Made by a program: the position numbers and the translations under genes. From Methylocystis suflitae (GTDB lineage Bacteria; Pseudomonadota; Alphaproteobacteria; Rhizobiales; Beijerinckiaceae), in NCBI RefSeq assembly GCF_024448135.1, contig NZ_JAMRYX010000030.1, positions 1 through 37,735 of the forward strand: DNA of 37,735 bases. The letters are read 5' to 3'. The number at the start of each line of letters is the position of its first letter. The stretch's first letter is position 1. The notes under the pieces were generated by a model. That model was not told the DNA's origin. It did no database searches and worked only from the letters and a program-made list of their open reading frames with translations. Positions 1-9,190 of this stretch are shown one piece after another.

Positions 1-17
1 AGGTTCGGGTCCAGCCG

Positions 18-1364
18 CTACGGGTTTGACAACCCGTAAGCCCGCGCCATCAGCACGATCGGATGGCCGACGCGTTCCGGCTTCGGCGTCTCGCCGCCGA
101 GCGTCTCGATCTCCTGTTCGATATGCAGTCCGGCAAGGGGGCATTCGGAAACGACGTGCTTCTTGTCGGCGTTCTGCAACTGCCGCGCGGCGGGCTTGCC
201 CACCTTCATCGCCGTTTCGAAATTGCCCTTCTTGTAGCCCCAAGCGCCGCCATGACCCGAGCAGCGCTCGACCACGGCGACATCGGCTTGTGGGATCAGC
301 GCAAGCAGCTCGGCGCCTTTCTGGCCGATATTCTGGGCGCGCGAATGACAGGAGACATGGAAGGCGACGCCGCCATCGAGTGGCGCCATACCTTCGGCCA
401 GCCCCTCTTTGCGCGCGATGTCGACGACATATTCGGAAAGGTCGAAGGTTGCGCCAGCCAGACGCTTGACGCTTTCGTCCTCCGGCAAAATCAGCGGCCA
501 CTCGAATTTCAGCATCAGCGCGCAGGACGGCACCGGCGCGACAATGTCGTAGCCCTCGTTGATGTAGGGCGCGAAGGCCGCGGCGACCTTGCGCGCCGCC
601 TCCGCCACTTCGTCGAGCATCCCCTGTTCGAGCTTCGGCATGCCGCAGCAGGCCGGGTGCACGACTTTGGTCTCGACGCCGTTTCTCGCGAGCACGCCAA
701 GCGCCGACATGCCGATCGACGTATCGTTATAGTCGCCGTAGCAGGTGGCGTAGAGCACGGCCTTGCGCGCCTTTGCCGGCGCCGAGTCGTCGCGCGCGGG
801 CGGATTTGCGGCGGCCTGCGATTCAAGGGTCTTGCTGGCGTATTTGGGCAGCTCGGCGTTGCGATCGATACCCGCGACTTTCTCTTCGAGGCCGCGCATC
901 GTTGTGTTGTCGCGGCGCGTTGCCCAATTGGCCGCGCCTGAGATCAGCGTGGCCCATTTGCCGTAGCGGTCAGTGTCGGCAAGCGCGCGATCGACGGCGG
1001 GCACGCCCTTCTTCTTCGCTTCGACCGCGCGGTAGCGCAGGATCAGATGCGGAAAGTCGATGTTGAATTCATGCGGCGGCACATAGGGGCACTTCGACAT
1101 GAAGCACATGTCGCAAAGGGTGCAGGCGTCGACGACCTGTTTGAAATCCGCGCTCGCGACCGTGTCGAGCTCGCCGCTTTTCGATTCGTCGATGAGATCG
1201 AAGAGCCGCGGGAAAGAGTCGCACAGATTGAAACAGCGCCGGCACGTATGACAAATATCGAAGACCCGCCGCATTTCCGCGTCGAGCTTCGCATCGTCAT
1301 AGAAATCGTCGCTCCGCCAATCCAGCGGATGCCGGATCGGAGCCTCGAGACTGCCTTCTCGCAT
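18..1364 (-). CDS. Fe-S oxidoreductase with CCG (heterodisulfide reductase-type) domains
   Basis: The predicted 448-residue cytosolic iron-sulfur protein has two N-terminal 4Fe-4S motifs ([15 protein letters not shown] and [17 protein letters not shown]) and two cysteine-rich CCG-type segments ([13 protein letters not shown] and [10 protein letters not shown]...[13 protein letters not shown]). This is the build of GlpC and HdrB-like electron-transfer subunits. I chose the ATG at 1364 because AGGA lies just upstream; the frame stays open to 1472, but that extension runs into a palindromic repeat. It lies 152 bp downstream of rubrerythrin on the same strand. The order rubrerythrin, Fe-S oxidoreductase, DUF3501 is one I recall from many proteobacteria, so a DUF3501 gene may lie beyond the left edge. 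A role passing electrons to rubrerythrin-based peroxide reduction is inferred; the substrate is unknown. Confidence 0.85.
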   Translation of the reverse strand: MREGSLEAPIRHPLDWRSDDFYDDAKLDAEMRRVFDICHTCRRCFNLCDSFPRLFDLIDESKSGELDTVASADFKQVVDACTLCDMCFMSKCPYVPPHEFNIDFPHLILRYRAVEAKKKGVPAVDRALADTDRYGKWATLISGAANWATRRDNTTMRGLEEKVAGIDRNAELPKYASKTLESQAAANPPARDDSAPAKARKAVLYATCYGDYNDTSIGMSALGVLARNGVETKVVHPACCGMPKLEQGMLDEVAEAARKVAAAFAPYINEGYDIVAPVPSCALMLKFEWPLILPEDESVKRLAGATFDLSEYVVDIARKEGLAEGMAPLDGGVAFHVSCHSRAQNIGQKGAELLALIPQADVAVVERCSGHGGAWGYKKGNFETAMKVGKPAARQLQNADKKHVVSECPLAGLHIEQEIETLGGETPKPERVGHPIVLMARAYGLSNP

Positions 1365-1393
1365 GATGGTCCTGTGGTGGGAACGCCGGACAC

Positions 1394-1503
1394 CCCTCTC
1401 CCGCTTGCGGGAGAGGGTGGCTTGCGAAGCAAGCCGGGTGAGGGCGGCCCTCATCCGACCCTTGCTTCGCAAGGGCCACCTTCTCCCGCTCCGCGGGAGA
1501 AGG
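1394..1503. repeat. four-hairpin palindromic mosaic repeat
   Basis: Four perfect hairpins follow one another. Hairpin A at 1394-1417 has an 11-bp stem (CCCTCTCCCGC) and a 2-nt loop. B at 1419-1435 has a 7-bp stem (GGCTTGC). C at 1459-1475 has a 7-bp stem (CCCTTGC). D at 1479-1503 has an 11-bp stem (CCTTCTCCCGC). The outer hairpins A and D resemble each other, as do the inner B and C, so the whole element is roughly symmetric. It fills the gap between the rubrerythrin and Fe-S oxidoreductase genes and would be transcribed with them. It resembles REP-like intergenic elements common in high-GC proteobacteria; it codes for nothing I can see. Confidence 0.8.
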
Positions 1504-1516
1504 ACTCAACACGCCC

Positions 1517-1936
1517 TTACTTCAGCTCGTCCAGGGCGCGCTGGAAGCGGCCGGCATGTGAACGCTCAGCCTTGGCGAGCGTCTCGAACCAGTCGGCGAT
1601 CTCCTCGAAGCCCTCATCGCGGGCCGAGCGCGCCATGCCCGGATACATGTCCGTGTATTCGTGGGTTTCCCCGGCGACGGCAGCCTTGAGGTTATCGGCG
1701 GTCTTGCCGATGGGCAGGCCGGTCGCAGGATCGCCGACCGACTCGAGAAATTCGAGATGGCCGTGCGCGTGGCCCGTCTCGCCTTCGGCGGTAGAGCGGA
1801 ACACGGTGGCCACGTCATTGTAGCCCTCGACGTCGGCCTTTTGAGCGAAATAGAGATAACGGCGATTCGCCTGCGATTCGCCCGCAAAGGCGGCCTTCAA
1901 ATTTTCTTCGGTCTTGCTGCCCTTGAGCATAGCCAT
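1517..1936 (-). CDS. rubrerythrin, short form without rubredoxin domain
   Basis: This 139-residue protein is a ferritin-like four-helix diiron protein, expected to reduce peroxide in the cytoplasm. The two halves carry the repeated iron-ligand pattern: [14 protein letters not shown] with [10 protein letters not shown] in the first, and [15 protein letters not shown] with AERSHAGRF in the second. The C-terminal rubredoxin domain of classical rubrerythrin is absent, so electrons must come from another protein, plausibly the Fe-S oxidoreductase encoded next. The start at 1936 has a clear GGAGG seven bases upstream. An Irr-box-like palindrome lies about 54 bp upstream, suggesting iron-responsive control. 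Confidence 0.93.
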   Translation of the reverse strand: MAMLKGSKTEENLKAAFAGESQANRRYLYFAQKADVEGYNDVATVFRSTAEGETGHAHGHLEFLESVGDPATGLPIGKTADNLKAAVAGETHEYTDMYPGMARSARDEGFEEIADWFETLAKAERSHAGRFQRALDELK

Positions 1937-1989
1937 TTTCTTGCCTCCGAGTATTCGAGTCGGCGCGGCCGTCAGGCCGCGACACAGGA

Positions 1990-2006
1990 ATTAGAATAAT
2001 TCAAAA
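1990..2006 (-). promoter_or_regulatory. Irr-box (ICE)-like palindrome upstream of rubrerythrin
   Basis: On the minus strand the sequence reads TTTTGAA-TTA-TTCTAAT. The iron control element bound by the haem-responsive regulator Irr of Hyphomicrobiales is, as I recall it, close to TTTAGAA-N3-TTCTAAA, so each half differs by one base. The site sits 54 bp before the rubrerythrin start in an AT-rich patch, the right place for a promoter operator. Irr control of iron-storage and ferritin-like genes is established in rhizobia; control of this gene is inferred. Confidence 0.5.
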
Positions 2007-2089
2007 CTAGCTTCTGTCCAACCAAAATCCCGCGCGGCGACGCGGGGATTCGTCGCAGGCGCCGTGGAAGCGTTCGCGCGCGGTGGGCT

Positions 2090-3100
2090 CTATTTGACGC
2101 CGACCACCATGGAATCCGGCCCCGTCAGATGCTCAACTCGGGAGCTGGAGAACCCGGCTTCCTTCATCCAGCCCTCGCAGTCGGCCCCGGTAAAGTCGAA
2201 GCCGCCGTCAGTCTCGATCAGCATATTGAGGCTCATCAGCAGGCCGAAAGCGTTCTCGCGACGATCATTATCGATCATGGCTTCATAGACGATGAGCGCG
2301 CCGCCTTGTGGGAGGGCGTCATAGGCCTTCCTCAACAGCAGCCGCTTTTGCTCAAGATCCCAGTCATGAAGTATGTGCCCCATGATGATAACGTCGGCCT
2401 GGGGCAGATCGTCCTTGAAAAAGTCCCCGGGATAGAACCGCAGTCGGTCCGCGAGCCCATTGGCGGCGACAAATTCCTCGAATATCGGTCCGACTTGGGG
2501 AAGGTCGAAGCCGCCGCCCGCAAGATGCGGATGCGCCCGCGCGATTGTGACGGGGACCATGCCCTGCGCGGCGCCGACGTCGATGAAGGTCCGATAGTCC
2601 CGCCAGGAGAATTTGTCGGCGATCGCCTGGGCGGCTCCGGCGCTCACGCCGCTCATCGCGGAGAGGAAGCCCTGCAGACGTTGCGGATCGGCGTAGAGGG
2701 CCGCGAAAAGATCGCTGGCGTCCTGATCTTCGCTCTGTCGGCGACCCGTTTTCAGCGCCTCCGACAGGCGCCCCCAGCTCTCATAGAGACGCGCATTGGC
2801 CATCTCCAGCAGCCCGCCGACATAGCTCGGCCGACCGCGCACAAGGAAAAATTCCGTCTCGGGCGTATTGGCGTAACGCCCGTTGGCGTCGCGCTCCAAC
2901 ACTTTCATCGCTACGAGCGCGTCGAAAAAATCGCGCGCGGAGCGCTTGTGCAACCCGAGCTTCGGCGTCAGCGTCGAGAGGTCGGCGGGGCCGTCGGCGA
3001 GAGCGTCGAAGACGCCGAGCTCCACTGCCGAGAGCAGCGTCTTGGCGTTCCAGAACGACATGCCGAGAGCGAGAAGTTTTTCAGGGGAAGGCTTGAGCAT
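2090..3100 (-). CDS. SAM-dependent O-methyltransferase (plant OMT / acetylserotonin OMT-like fold)
   Basis: This protein has 336 residues. The N-terminal part (about 8-110) matches the winged-helix dimerisation domain of small-molecule O-methyltransferases. The C-terminal Rossmann domain has SAM motif I at 172-180 (FIDVGAAQG), an acidic ribose-binding position after GGGFDLPQV, and GHILHDWD at 241-248, whose second His matches the catalytic base of this family. It probably methylates a hydroxyl on a small molecule; CrtF-type carotenoid enzymes and acetylserotonin methyltransferases share this architecture, and the substrate cannot be read from the sequence. It is the last gene of a leftward block, 42 bp after der. 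Confidence 0.8.
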   Translation of the reverse strand: MLKPSPEKLLALGMSFWNAKTLLSAVELGVFDALADGPADLSTLTPKLGLHKRSARDFFDALVAMKVLERDANGRYANTPETEFFLVRGRPSYVGGLLEMANARLYESWGRLSEALKTGRRQSEDQDASDLFAALYADPQRLQGFLSAMSGVSAGAAQAIADKFSWRDYRTFIDVGAAQGMVPVTIARAHPHLAGGGFDLPQVGPIFEEFVAANGLADRLRFYPGDFFKDDLPQADVIIMGHILHDWDLEQKRLLLRKAYDALPQGGALIVYEAMIDNDRRENAFGLLMSLNMLIETDGGFDFTGADCEGWMKEAGFSSSRVEHLTGPDSMVVGVK

Positions 3101-3142
3101 GGCGCCACAATCTCGTGAGCGGCGTCATGACACAAGAGTTGC

Positions 3143-4543
3143 TCAGCCCTTGTGACGTCCTTCGAATGGGTTCTCCCCCGACTTTTTCGAAATCCTGATT
3201 GGCACGCCGGGAAGGTCGAAGGTCTTGCGCAGACCGTTGATCAGGAAGCGCTCGTAACTCGTCGGCAGCTCGTCGAGCTGATTGCCGAAGAGCACGAAAT
3301 GCGGCGGCCGCGATTTGGCTTGCGTCATGTAGCGTATCTTGATGCGCCGCCCGGAAACCGCTGGCGGCGGCGTCTCCTCGATTTGCGTCAGCAGCCATCG
3401 ATTGAGCCGCCCGGTGCCGATGCGCTTGTTCCAAATTTCGTGAACCGAGACGATCGCTTGCATGAGCTTGTCCAGCCCCTGCCCCGTCGCGCCTGACACC
3501 GGAACCACCGGACAGCCGCGCAGCTGCGCCAGCAGGCGTTCTGCGTCTTCGCGCAGCTTGATGAGCGTAGCGCCGCGGTCCTCGACGAGGTCCCATTTAC
3601 CGAGCGCGATGACGACGGCGCGTCCCTCGCGGGCCGCGAGGTCGGCGATCGAGAGATCCTGCTTCTCGAAGGGAATCGTCGAATCGACGAGCAGCACGAC
3701 GACTTCCGAGAACCGCACGGCGCGCAGCGCGTCGGCGGCCGACAGCTTTTCCAGTTTGTCGACGACGCGGGCGCGCTTGCGCAGACCGGCCGTGTCGAAG
3801 AGCTTCATCTTCCGGTCACGCCATACGAAATCGACAGAGATCGAATCGCGCGTGATTCCCGCTTCGGGTCCCGTCAGCAGGCGGTCCTCGCCAAGAATGC
3901 GGTTGATGAGCGTCGATTTTCCGGCGTTGGGCCGCCCAACGACCGCGATGCGCAGCGGCTTCGTTACATCGAGGTCGCTGCCGTCCTCCTCGTCGTTTCG
4001 GAGATGTTCTTCAATGGCGACGTCGTCTTCGAAAGGCTCGGCGGTCTCCTCGGGCAGAGCCTCGCGCAGCGCGTCATAGAGCGCGCCCATGCCTTCGCCA
4101 TGCTCGGCGGAAAACGGCACTGGATCGCCAAGACCCAGCGAAAAGGCGTCGTAGACGCCTGGCTCGCCGGCCTTTCCTTCCGCTTTATTGGCGATCAGGA
4201 TAACCGGCTTGCCGGCGCGACGGACGAGATCGGCGAAATATTTGTCGTCGGGCGTGACGCCGGCGCGCGCGTCGATGAGAAAGAGAATTGCGTCGGCGGC
4301 GAGGATCGCGCTCTCGGTCTGGGCGCGCATCCGCCCTTCCAACGTCGGGCCCGGGCCTTCCTCCAACCCGGCCGTGTCGACGATGGTGAAGCGTAGATCG
4401 GCGAGCTTGGCGTCGCCCTCCCGGCGATCGCGGGTGACGCCGGGGCGATCGTCGACAAGCGCCAACTTCTTGCCGGTCAGCCGGTTGAACAGCGTCGATT
4501 TGCCGACGTTCGGCCGGCCGATGATCGCGAGCGAAAAGGACAT
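3143..4543 (-). CDS. der: ribosome biogenesis GTPase Der (EngA)
   Basis: Der has 466 residues, the usual length, with tandem GTPase domains and a C-terminal KH-like domain, and works in 50S subunit maturation. The first G domain has GRPNVGKS at 9-16, DTAG at 56-59 and NKAE at 119-122. The second has GRPNAGKS at 203-210 and DTAG at 250-253. The KH-like region (about 370-455) carries [16 protein letters not shown]. The second domain's G4 motif, normally NKxD, reads GKWD at 315-318, with Gly codon GGT in place of the base-recognising Asn. The gene lies 38 bp downstream of the YfgM-like gene, echoing the E. coli yfgM-bamB-der order, although no bamB lies between them here. Confidence 0.96.
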   Translation of the reverse strand: MSFSLAIIGRPNVGKSTLFNRLTGKKLALVDDRPGVTRDRREGDAKLADLRFTIVDTAGLEEGPGPTLEGRMRAQTESAILAADAILFLIDARAGVTPDDKYFADLVRRAGKPVILIANKAEGKAGEPGVYDAFSLGLGDPVPFSAEHGEGMGALYDALREALPEETAEPFEDDVAIEEHLRNDEEDGSDLDVTKPLRIAVVGRPNAGKSTLINRILGEDRLLTGPEAGITRDSISVDFVWRDRKMKLFDTAGLRKRARVVDKLEKLSAADALRAVRFSEVVVLLVDSTIPFEKQDLSIADLAAREGRAVVIALGKWDLVEDRGATLIKLREDAERLLAQLRGCPVVPVSGATGQGLDKLMQAIVSVHEIWNKRIGTGRLNRWLLTQIEETPPPAVSGRRIKIRYMTQAKSRPPHFVLFGNQLDELPTSYERFLINGLRKTFDLPGVPIRISKKSGENPFEGRHKG

Positions 4544-4581
4544 GACTCGTTTCTCGCTGCGCTGCCGCGTCCCTACGCCAA

Positions 4582-5364
4582 CTATTTCGAGGGCTTCACC
4601 TCGAACGGCGCCTCGCCGGACGACGCAGCGCCTTCCTGTTCCGGCTCGATCACCGGCGTCACCGAGACATTGCCGCTTGGGGCTCCTCCGGCCGCGGCCG
4701 CCGGCGCCGCCGCCGGCTTGGGTCCGCGTTTCGCGTGCAGCAACCCCTGATAGGCCGCGGCCCGCTGGCGCATGGATTGCGGCGCGTCGCGATCGCTGAG
4801 CAGAATGTTGAAGTCCCTCTCGGCCTCTTCGAAATCGTCATTGGCCAGCGCGTCGAGACCATTCCATTCTTGCGCCGAGAAGCGGAAAGCGCCGTTCGAC
4901 GTCATCATGGGTCCGAGCGCGCGTTCCATTTTCTGGCGGTCTCCGCTCTCGATGATGATCAGCGCGGCGCGCAGCAAAGCGACTTCCTGATTCAGTTTGT
5001 CGACATTCTTGTCCTCGGCGATCGCCTCCAATTCCTGGAGCGCGCGCGCCCTGTCCTCGCGCAGTTCCGCAGCCCGTATGCGCGCGAGCGTCGCATAGCC
5101 TTTGGGACCGTCTTTGGCGAGCGCGTCGAAAGCGGCCGCCGCGTCCTGCGCCTTGCCCTCGTTGGCGAGCGCGACGGCGGCTTCAAAACGGGCGTTAGCG
5201 GCTTCCGCCATTTTCTGACGGTTGGTCTGGTAATAGCTCCACGCGCCGGTGGCGGCGATGATCAACACGGCGAAGATCAGGATCGGCGTGTGATAGCGCC
5301 GCCAAAGCTCCGCCGCCTTGTCGCGCCGGACGTCTTCATCGACCTCATGGAAAATATCGGACAT
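4582..5364 (-). CDS. YfgM-like tetratricopeptide repeat membrane protein
   Basis: The predicted 260-residue protein has a short charged cytoplasmic N-terminus, one membrane span at about 26-45 ([20 protein letters not shown]), then a helical TPR-like periplasmic region ([20 protein letters not shown] and following) and a low-complexity Pro/Ala/Gly-rich tail. This is the architecture of YfgM (TPR_21, DUF2133), a SecYEG-associated chaperone partner in E. coli. The ATG at 5364 is preferred over the open-frame extension to 5487 because it has GGAG upstream and begins with the family's [24 protein letters not shown]-type start. It lies directly before der. Confidence 0.82.
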   Translation of the reverse strand: MSDIFHEVDEDVRRDKAAELWRRYHTPILIFAVLIIAATGAWSYYQTNRQKMAEAANARFEAAVALANEGKAQDAAAAFDALAKDGPKGYATLARIRAAELREDRARALQELEAIAEDKNVDKLNQEVALLRAALIIIESGDRQKMERALGPMMTSNGAFRFSAQEWNGLDALANDDFEEAERDFNILLSDRDAPQSMRQRAAAYQGLLHAKRGPKPAAAPAAAAGGAPSGNVSVTPVIEPEQEGAASSGEAPFEVKPSK

Positions 5365-5459
5365 GTGCTCCAGACCCTTGACTCCGCCCGAAAAAACCGA
5401 GCTGACCGCAGCCGTTAGCACAGGCGGCGGCCAAATGCGAGCGAAGCCGGCTAATCCGC

Positions 5460-6782
5460 TTACTTCTTGGCGCCGCTCGCCCGCCACACGACGTCGCCGA
5501 CGTCATCGGCCACCAGCAGTCCGCCGCGCTTATCGATGATGACGCCGACCGGCCTGCCCTGCGCTTCGCCGCGCTCGTTCAGAAAGCCGGTCAGCACCTC
5601 TTTCGGGGCGCCGACCGGCGCGCCATTCTCGAACTTTACGAAAATGACTCGATAGCCCACGCGGGGACTGCGATTCCACGATCCGTGCTGGCCAATGATG
5701 ACGCCGTTCTGGAACAGCCCGAGGTCCGCGTCGCCGACAAAGGTGAATCCGAGCGACGCGGTATGCGAGCCGAGCGCGTAATCCGGCCGGATCGCCTGTT
5801 TGACGAGTTCCGGATCTTGCGGCTGCACGCGTTCGTCAACATGCTGTCCGTAGTAGCTGTAGGGCCAGCCGTAAAAGGCGCCCTCCTGGACCTTCGTCAT
5901 GTAGTCGGGCACGAGATTGTCGCCAATCTCGTCGCGTTCATTCACCGCGACCCAGAGGTCGCCTGTCGCGGGATTCCAATCCATCCCGACGGGATTGCGC
6001 AGTCCCGAAGCGAAAACCCGCGTGTCGCCGGTCGCCGGATCGATCTCCAGAATGTCGGCGCGGTTATGTTCTTCCTCCATGCCATTCTCGGCGGCATTGG
6101 AGTTGGACCCGACGCCGACATAGAGACGCGAACCCACAGGATCCGCGACAAGGCTCTTCGTCCAGTGAAGATTGCGTCCCGCGGGCAGATCCGCGACCTT
6201 TTCGGGCGCCGCTTCGATGCGCGTATCGCCTTCCTTATATGGAAAACGCACAAGCGAATCGGCGTTGGCGACATAAAGCTGATCGCCCACCAGCGCCATG
6301 CCGAAGGGCGAATTCAGATTCTCCAGAAAGACCTCCTTCGTCTCGGCAACGCCATCGCCGTCTGCGTCGCGTAGCAGCGTGATGCGGTTGGAGCTTGGCT
6401 TATCGGACCCGGCCTGGCGCATGTAGAGGCTCATGAAGAATCCGCGAACGCCGCCGCCTTCGTTGTCGGATTTCGCCGGCGCATCGGTTTCCGCGACAAG
6501 AATGTCGCCGTTTGGCAATTCGTACAGCCAGCGCGGATGATCGAGCCCCGTCGCAAAAGCTTCAACGCCCAGCCCCTCGGCGGGCGTGGGCTTTTGAGCG
6601 CTTGGCCAGCCCACGGCGCGCGCGATATTCACGTAAGGAAAGGCGCCGGTCGGATGCGGCTCGGGCAGCGTCGGATTGGGTCCGTAGCCAGCGCTCTCCG
6701 GCATTTCGGGGCCGCGATCGCAGGCCGCGAGCGCGATTGCGGTCAGCGCGATTAGAAATCTCCCGAAAAAATTCGCCGCCAT
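5460..6782 (-). CDS. PQQ-dependent sugar dehydrogenase-like beta-propeller lipoprotein
   Basis: The 440-residue protein opens with a lipoprotein signal (LTAIALAAC, lipidated Cys21). The rest is a soluble glucose/L-sorbosone dehydrogenase-type beta-propeller: [64 protein letters not shown] and [22 protein letters not shown]. Related enzymes oxidise sugars or aldoses in the periplasm with PQQ; actual cofactor use here is unproven. A strong GGGGAGGAGG site precedes the ATG at 6782. It is the first gene of a leftward block with the YfgM-like gene (95 bp gap), der and the methyltransferase, and is divergent from the DUF72 gene. Confidence 0.85.
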   Translation of the reverse strand: MAANFFGRFLIALTAIALAACDRGPEMPESAGYGPNPTLPEPHPTGAFPYVNIARAVGWPSAQKPTPAEGLGVEAFATGLDHPRWLYELPNGDILVAETDAPAKSDNEGGGVRGFFMSLYMRQAGSDKPSSNRITLLRDADGDGVAETKEVFLENLNSPFGMALVGDQLYVANADSLVRFPYKEGDTRIEAAPEKVADLPAGRNLHWTKSLVADPVGSRLYVGVGSNSNAAENGMEEEHNRADILEIDPATGDTRVFASGLRNPVGMDWNPATGDLWVAVNERDEIGDNLVPDYMTKVQEGAFYGWPYSYYGQHVDERVQPQDPELVKQAIRPDYALGSHTASLGFTFVGDADLGLFQNGVIIGQHGSWNRSPRVGYRVIFVKFENGAPVGAPKEVLTGFLNERGEAQGRPVGVIIDKRGGLLVADDVGDVVWRASGAKK

Positions 6783-6937
6783 GGCGCCTCCTCCCCAAAC
6801 GAATCACAGCAAATAAGAGAAGCCGCAGCTTCAACCATCGACAGCCGGCGACGAAGACAAATATGGTGTCGACGACGCCGGTAAGATGGCGCGACGGGGG
6901 TAAGTCTCAAGCCCTCGCCAGTCCATACTAGGCTGGA

Positions 6938-7750
6938 ATGCAAATGAGTCGAAAGACCGGACGCGTCTATGTCGGCGTCGGCGGCTGGAATTACGCCCCT
7001 TGGCGCGAATCCTTTTATCCCCCTGACCTCGCGCATAAGCGCGAACTCGAATATGCCAGCCGTAAGCTCACCTCCATTGAAATCAACGCCACATATTATC
7101 GCACGCAGAGCGCCGCGAGCTTCGCCAAATGGCGCGATGAAACGCCCGAAGGTTTCATCTTCAGCGTCAAGGCGCCGCGCTTCGCGGTGATGCGAAAGAC
7201 GCCACAGGAGGCGGGAGAGTCGATCGACCGCTTTTTCGCAAGCGGCGTGATCGAGCTTGGGGACAAACTCGGACCCATTTTGTGGCAGTTCCTGCCGACC
7301 AAGAAATTCGACGCGGCGTTTTTCGACGCCTTTCTTTCCCTGCTGCCAAAGAACATCGGCGACCGACCGCTGATACACGCGATTGAGCCGCGCCATGAGA
7401 GCTTCAAGACGGCTGAATTCGTCGCGCTGGCGCGCCAGCATGGCGTCGCCATCGTCATCGCCGGCGATTCAAAATATCCGCTTATCGCCGATCTAACCGC
7501 GCCCTTCGTCTATGCGCGCATCATGGGAACGCGTGAGGCGGAGCCGCAGGGCTATGACGCCGCCGCCCTCGATGGATGGGCGAAGCGGGCGCGGCGTTGG
7601 GCGGAAGGCAGCGCGCCTGAGGACCTGCCCTCTCTGACGCAGGCGAAGCCGAAGAAGATGTCGCGAGACGTGTTTCTCTACGTGATCAGCGGCGCTAAGG
7701 AACGCAATCCGGCCGCCGCCATGGCGCTGATCGAGCGACTCTCCCGCTAG
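6938..7750 (+). CDS. DUF72 (YecE-like) family protein
   Basis: The protein has 270 residues with the DUF72 TIM-barrel signature: VGVGGWNYAPWRESFYPP near the N-terminus, KLTSIEINATYYRTQSAASF, FSVKAPRFAVMRK, LGPILWQFLPT, HAIEPRHESF and the C-terminal VFLYVISGAKERNPAAAMAL. The biochemical role of DUF72 is not established. Two ATGs lie two codons apart (6938 and 6944); the second has slightly better spacing from a weak GGCTGGA. The gene converges on the EEP gene with a 13-bp gap and is divergent from the sugar dehydrogenase gene across 155 bp. Confidence 0.9.
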   Translation: MQMSRKTGRVYVGVGGWNYAPWRESFYPPDLAHKRELEYASRKLTSIEINATYYRTQSAASFAKWRDETPEGFIFSVKAPRFAVMRKTPQEAGESIDRFFASGVIELGDKLGPILWQFLPTKKFDAAFFDAFLSLLPKNIGDRPLIHAIEPRHESFKTAEFVALARQHGVAIVIAGDSKYPLIADLTAPFVYARIMGTREAEPQGYDAAALDGWAKRARRWAEGSAPEDLPSLTQAKPKKMSRDVFLYVISGAKERNPAAAMALIERLSR

Positions 7751-7763
7751 ACCAAGTTCCGAA

Positions 7764-8876
7764 TTAAAGGTCGATATCCGCCCATATCGCCGCATGATCC
7801 GACGCTGCGTCCTCCTTGCGGGCGACTTCCGGATAGGCCTCCCAGCGTTTGGCCCGCGCGCCGGGCCACATGCCTTTGCGAAACACGCCGCCGCTCGTGA
7901 CCCTGTCGAACAGCGCCGGCGACAGCAGAATGAAGTCGATCTTGTTGTCCGCGGCGCAACTGCCGTAAGTGCCTGGGAAACCGCCGTCGTCAAATTTCGG
8001 ATGCAAAAAGATGTCCTTCAGATCCGTCCCTTCGATGAGAGGACTCAAAGGTTCGCTGTCCGGCGTGTCGTTGAAGTCGCCCATCACGACGATGTTCTTG
8101 ATCCCCATGGCAACGCGTTCGTCGTAGATTTCAGCAACGCGTTTCGCCTGCGCGCGACGTTTGGCGCTGGATGATTGCTGCGAGCCGAAACCCTTGCTCT
8201 TGAAGTGATTGAGCATCACCAGGAGGCGCGCGCCGGACGGCGCCGTCACCTCGAACTCGGCGCAGTCACGCGAAAAGATCGGGTTGCGCTCGTCTAGCAT
8301 CTCGTCGACATGGCTGCGCAGCACGCCGATCGGAAACCCCTGCCGCGTCAATAGGCCGACGTCGATGCCGCGCGTATCGTTGCCGTCGATCACCATCGCA
8401 TGGTGGAATGTCTCGCCGCCAAGCGCTGCGACGACGTCGGCGTTGAAATCCCGCAATACTGGCCGGCTCTCGACTTCGACGACGCCGAGGACGTCAGCCT
8501 CGACATCTCTCATCACCCGCGCCGTATTCCTCATCGCCTGTTCGTCGACGGGCTCGTCGCGTAGTTCCAGCGAGCCGACCCAATCGGCGCGCCCACTCGC
8601 GACGACCTGAACGCCGCCCGACTTGGGGCGTTTGATCAGTCCGCCTCTGTTACGCCGGAGAATGACGAAATCGTCGACGTCGGATTTTTCCAAATCAAGT
8701 TCAATGACAAGTTTCGCCATGCGCGTCTTGTCGGCGGCGCTGTACGAAGGCTGCGCCAACAGCGCGTTCAGTTCCGCGAACCGTTCGAGAATAGGTTTGC
8801 CTTGCGAAAGGCTCTTGAGATTCATTGCGCGTGCGCGGTCGAAAAGATTCTCGACGTTGTATGAGGCGAGTCTCAT
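7764..8876 (-). CDS. endonuclease/exonuclease/phosphatase (EEP) family protein
   Basis: The protein has 370 residues from the preferred start at 8876, which has GGGGGA upstream; the frame stays open to 8963. EEP catalytic landmarks appear in order: MRLASYNVENLF at the N-terminus, GVVEVESRPVLRDF (metal-binding Glu), MLNHFKSKGFG, VVMGDFNDTPDSEPL (catalytic Asp and Asn) and ASDHAAIWADI at the C-terminus (catalytic Asp-His pair). The family cleaves phosphodiesters in nucleic acids or other phosphorylated molecules; the substrate is unknown. No signal peptide is seen, so it is probably cytoplasmic. Confidence 0.88.
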   Translation of the reverse strand: MRLASYNVENLFDRARAMNLKSLSQGKPILERFAELNALLAQPSYSAADKTRMAKLVIELDLEKSDVDDFVILRRNRGGLIKRPKSGGVQVVASGRADWVGSLELRDEPVDEQAMRNTARVMRDVEADVLGVVEVESRPVLRDFNADVVAALGGETFHHAMVIDGNDTRGIDVGLLTRQGFPIGVLRSHVDEMLDERNPIFSRDCAEFEVTAPSGARLLVMLNHFKSKGFGSQQSSSAKRRAQAKRVAEIYDERVAMGIKNIVVMGDFNDTPDSEPLSPLIEGTDLKDIFLHPKFDDGGFPGTYGSCAADNKIDFILLSPALFDRVTSGGVFRKGMWPGARAKRWEAYPEVARKEDAASDHAAIWADIDL

Positions 8877-9000
8877 GAAATCCCCCAAGCGCAAAAAACA
8901 ACAGAATGCGCTGAAGGCTAAAGCTCGACGCGCGCCGTGACAAGCGCATGACGGGCGACGCAAGCCTTCGAACTCGGGTTAATTGCAGCTCACTTTCCGC

Positions 9001-9138
9001 CGTCATGCCCGCGCTTGTCGCGGGCATCCACGCCGGGACATTGCGAAACGCATCACGCGGAGACGGCATGTTCGGCTCATGTCCTGACATTTGCCTCGTG
9101 TCATCGCGTGGATGGCCGCGACAAGCGCGGCCATGACG
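9001..9138. repeat. twin-hairpin palindromic repeat, copy 1
   Basis: This is the main content of the 314-bp gene-free stretch 8877-9190; I see no gene there. The left arm (9001-9032) holds a perfect hairpin with 9-bp stem ATGCCCGCG and loop CTTGT. The right arm (9107-9138) holds ATGGCCGCG with loop ACAAG. The arms are also inverted copies of each other, differing at only two positions that pair inside each hairpin, so the unit could form two hairpins or one long cruciform. A diverged second copy is at 31817-31892. Similar elements starting CGTCATG and ending CATCCACG are frequent in Bradyrhizobium-like genomes as I recall. Confidence 0.85.
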
Positions 9139-9190
9139 CGGTGAAATGACGCCTCGTTAACCTGGACTCGGAGCCCTGACGGGCGACGTC

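Noticed and set aside
1394-1503. CRISPR-like repeat
   Set aside because: The units are hairpins of differing sequence with no regular spacers.
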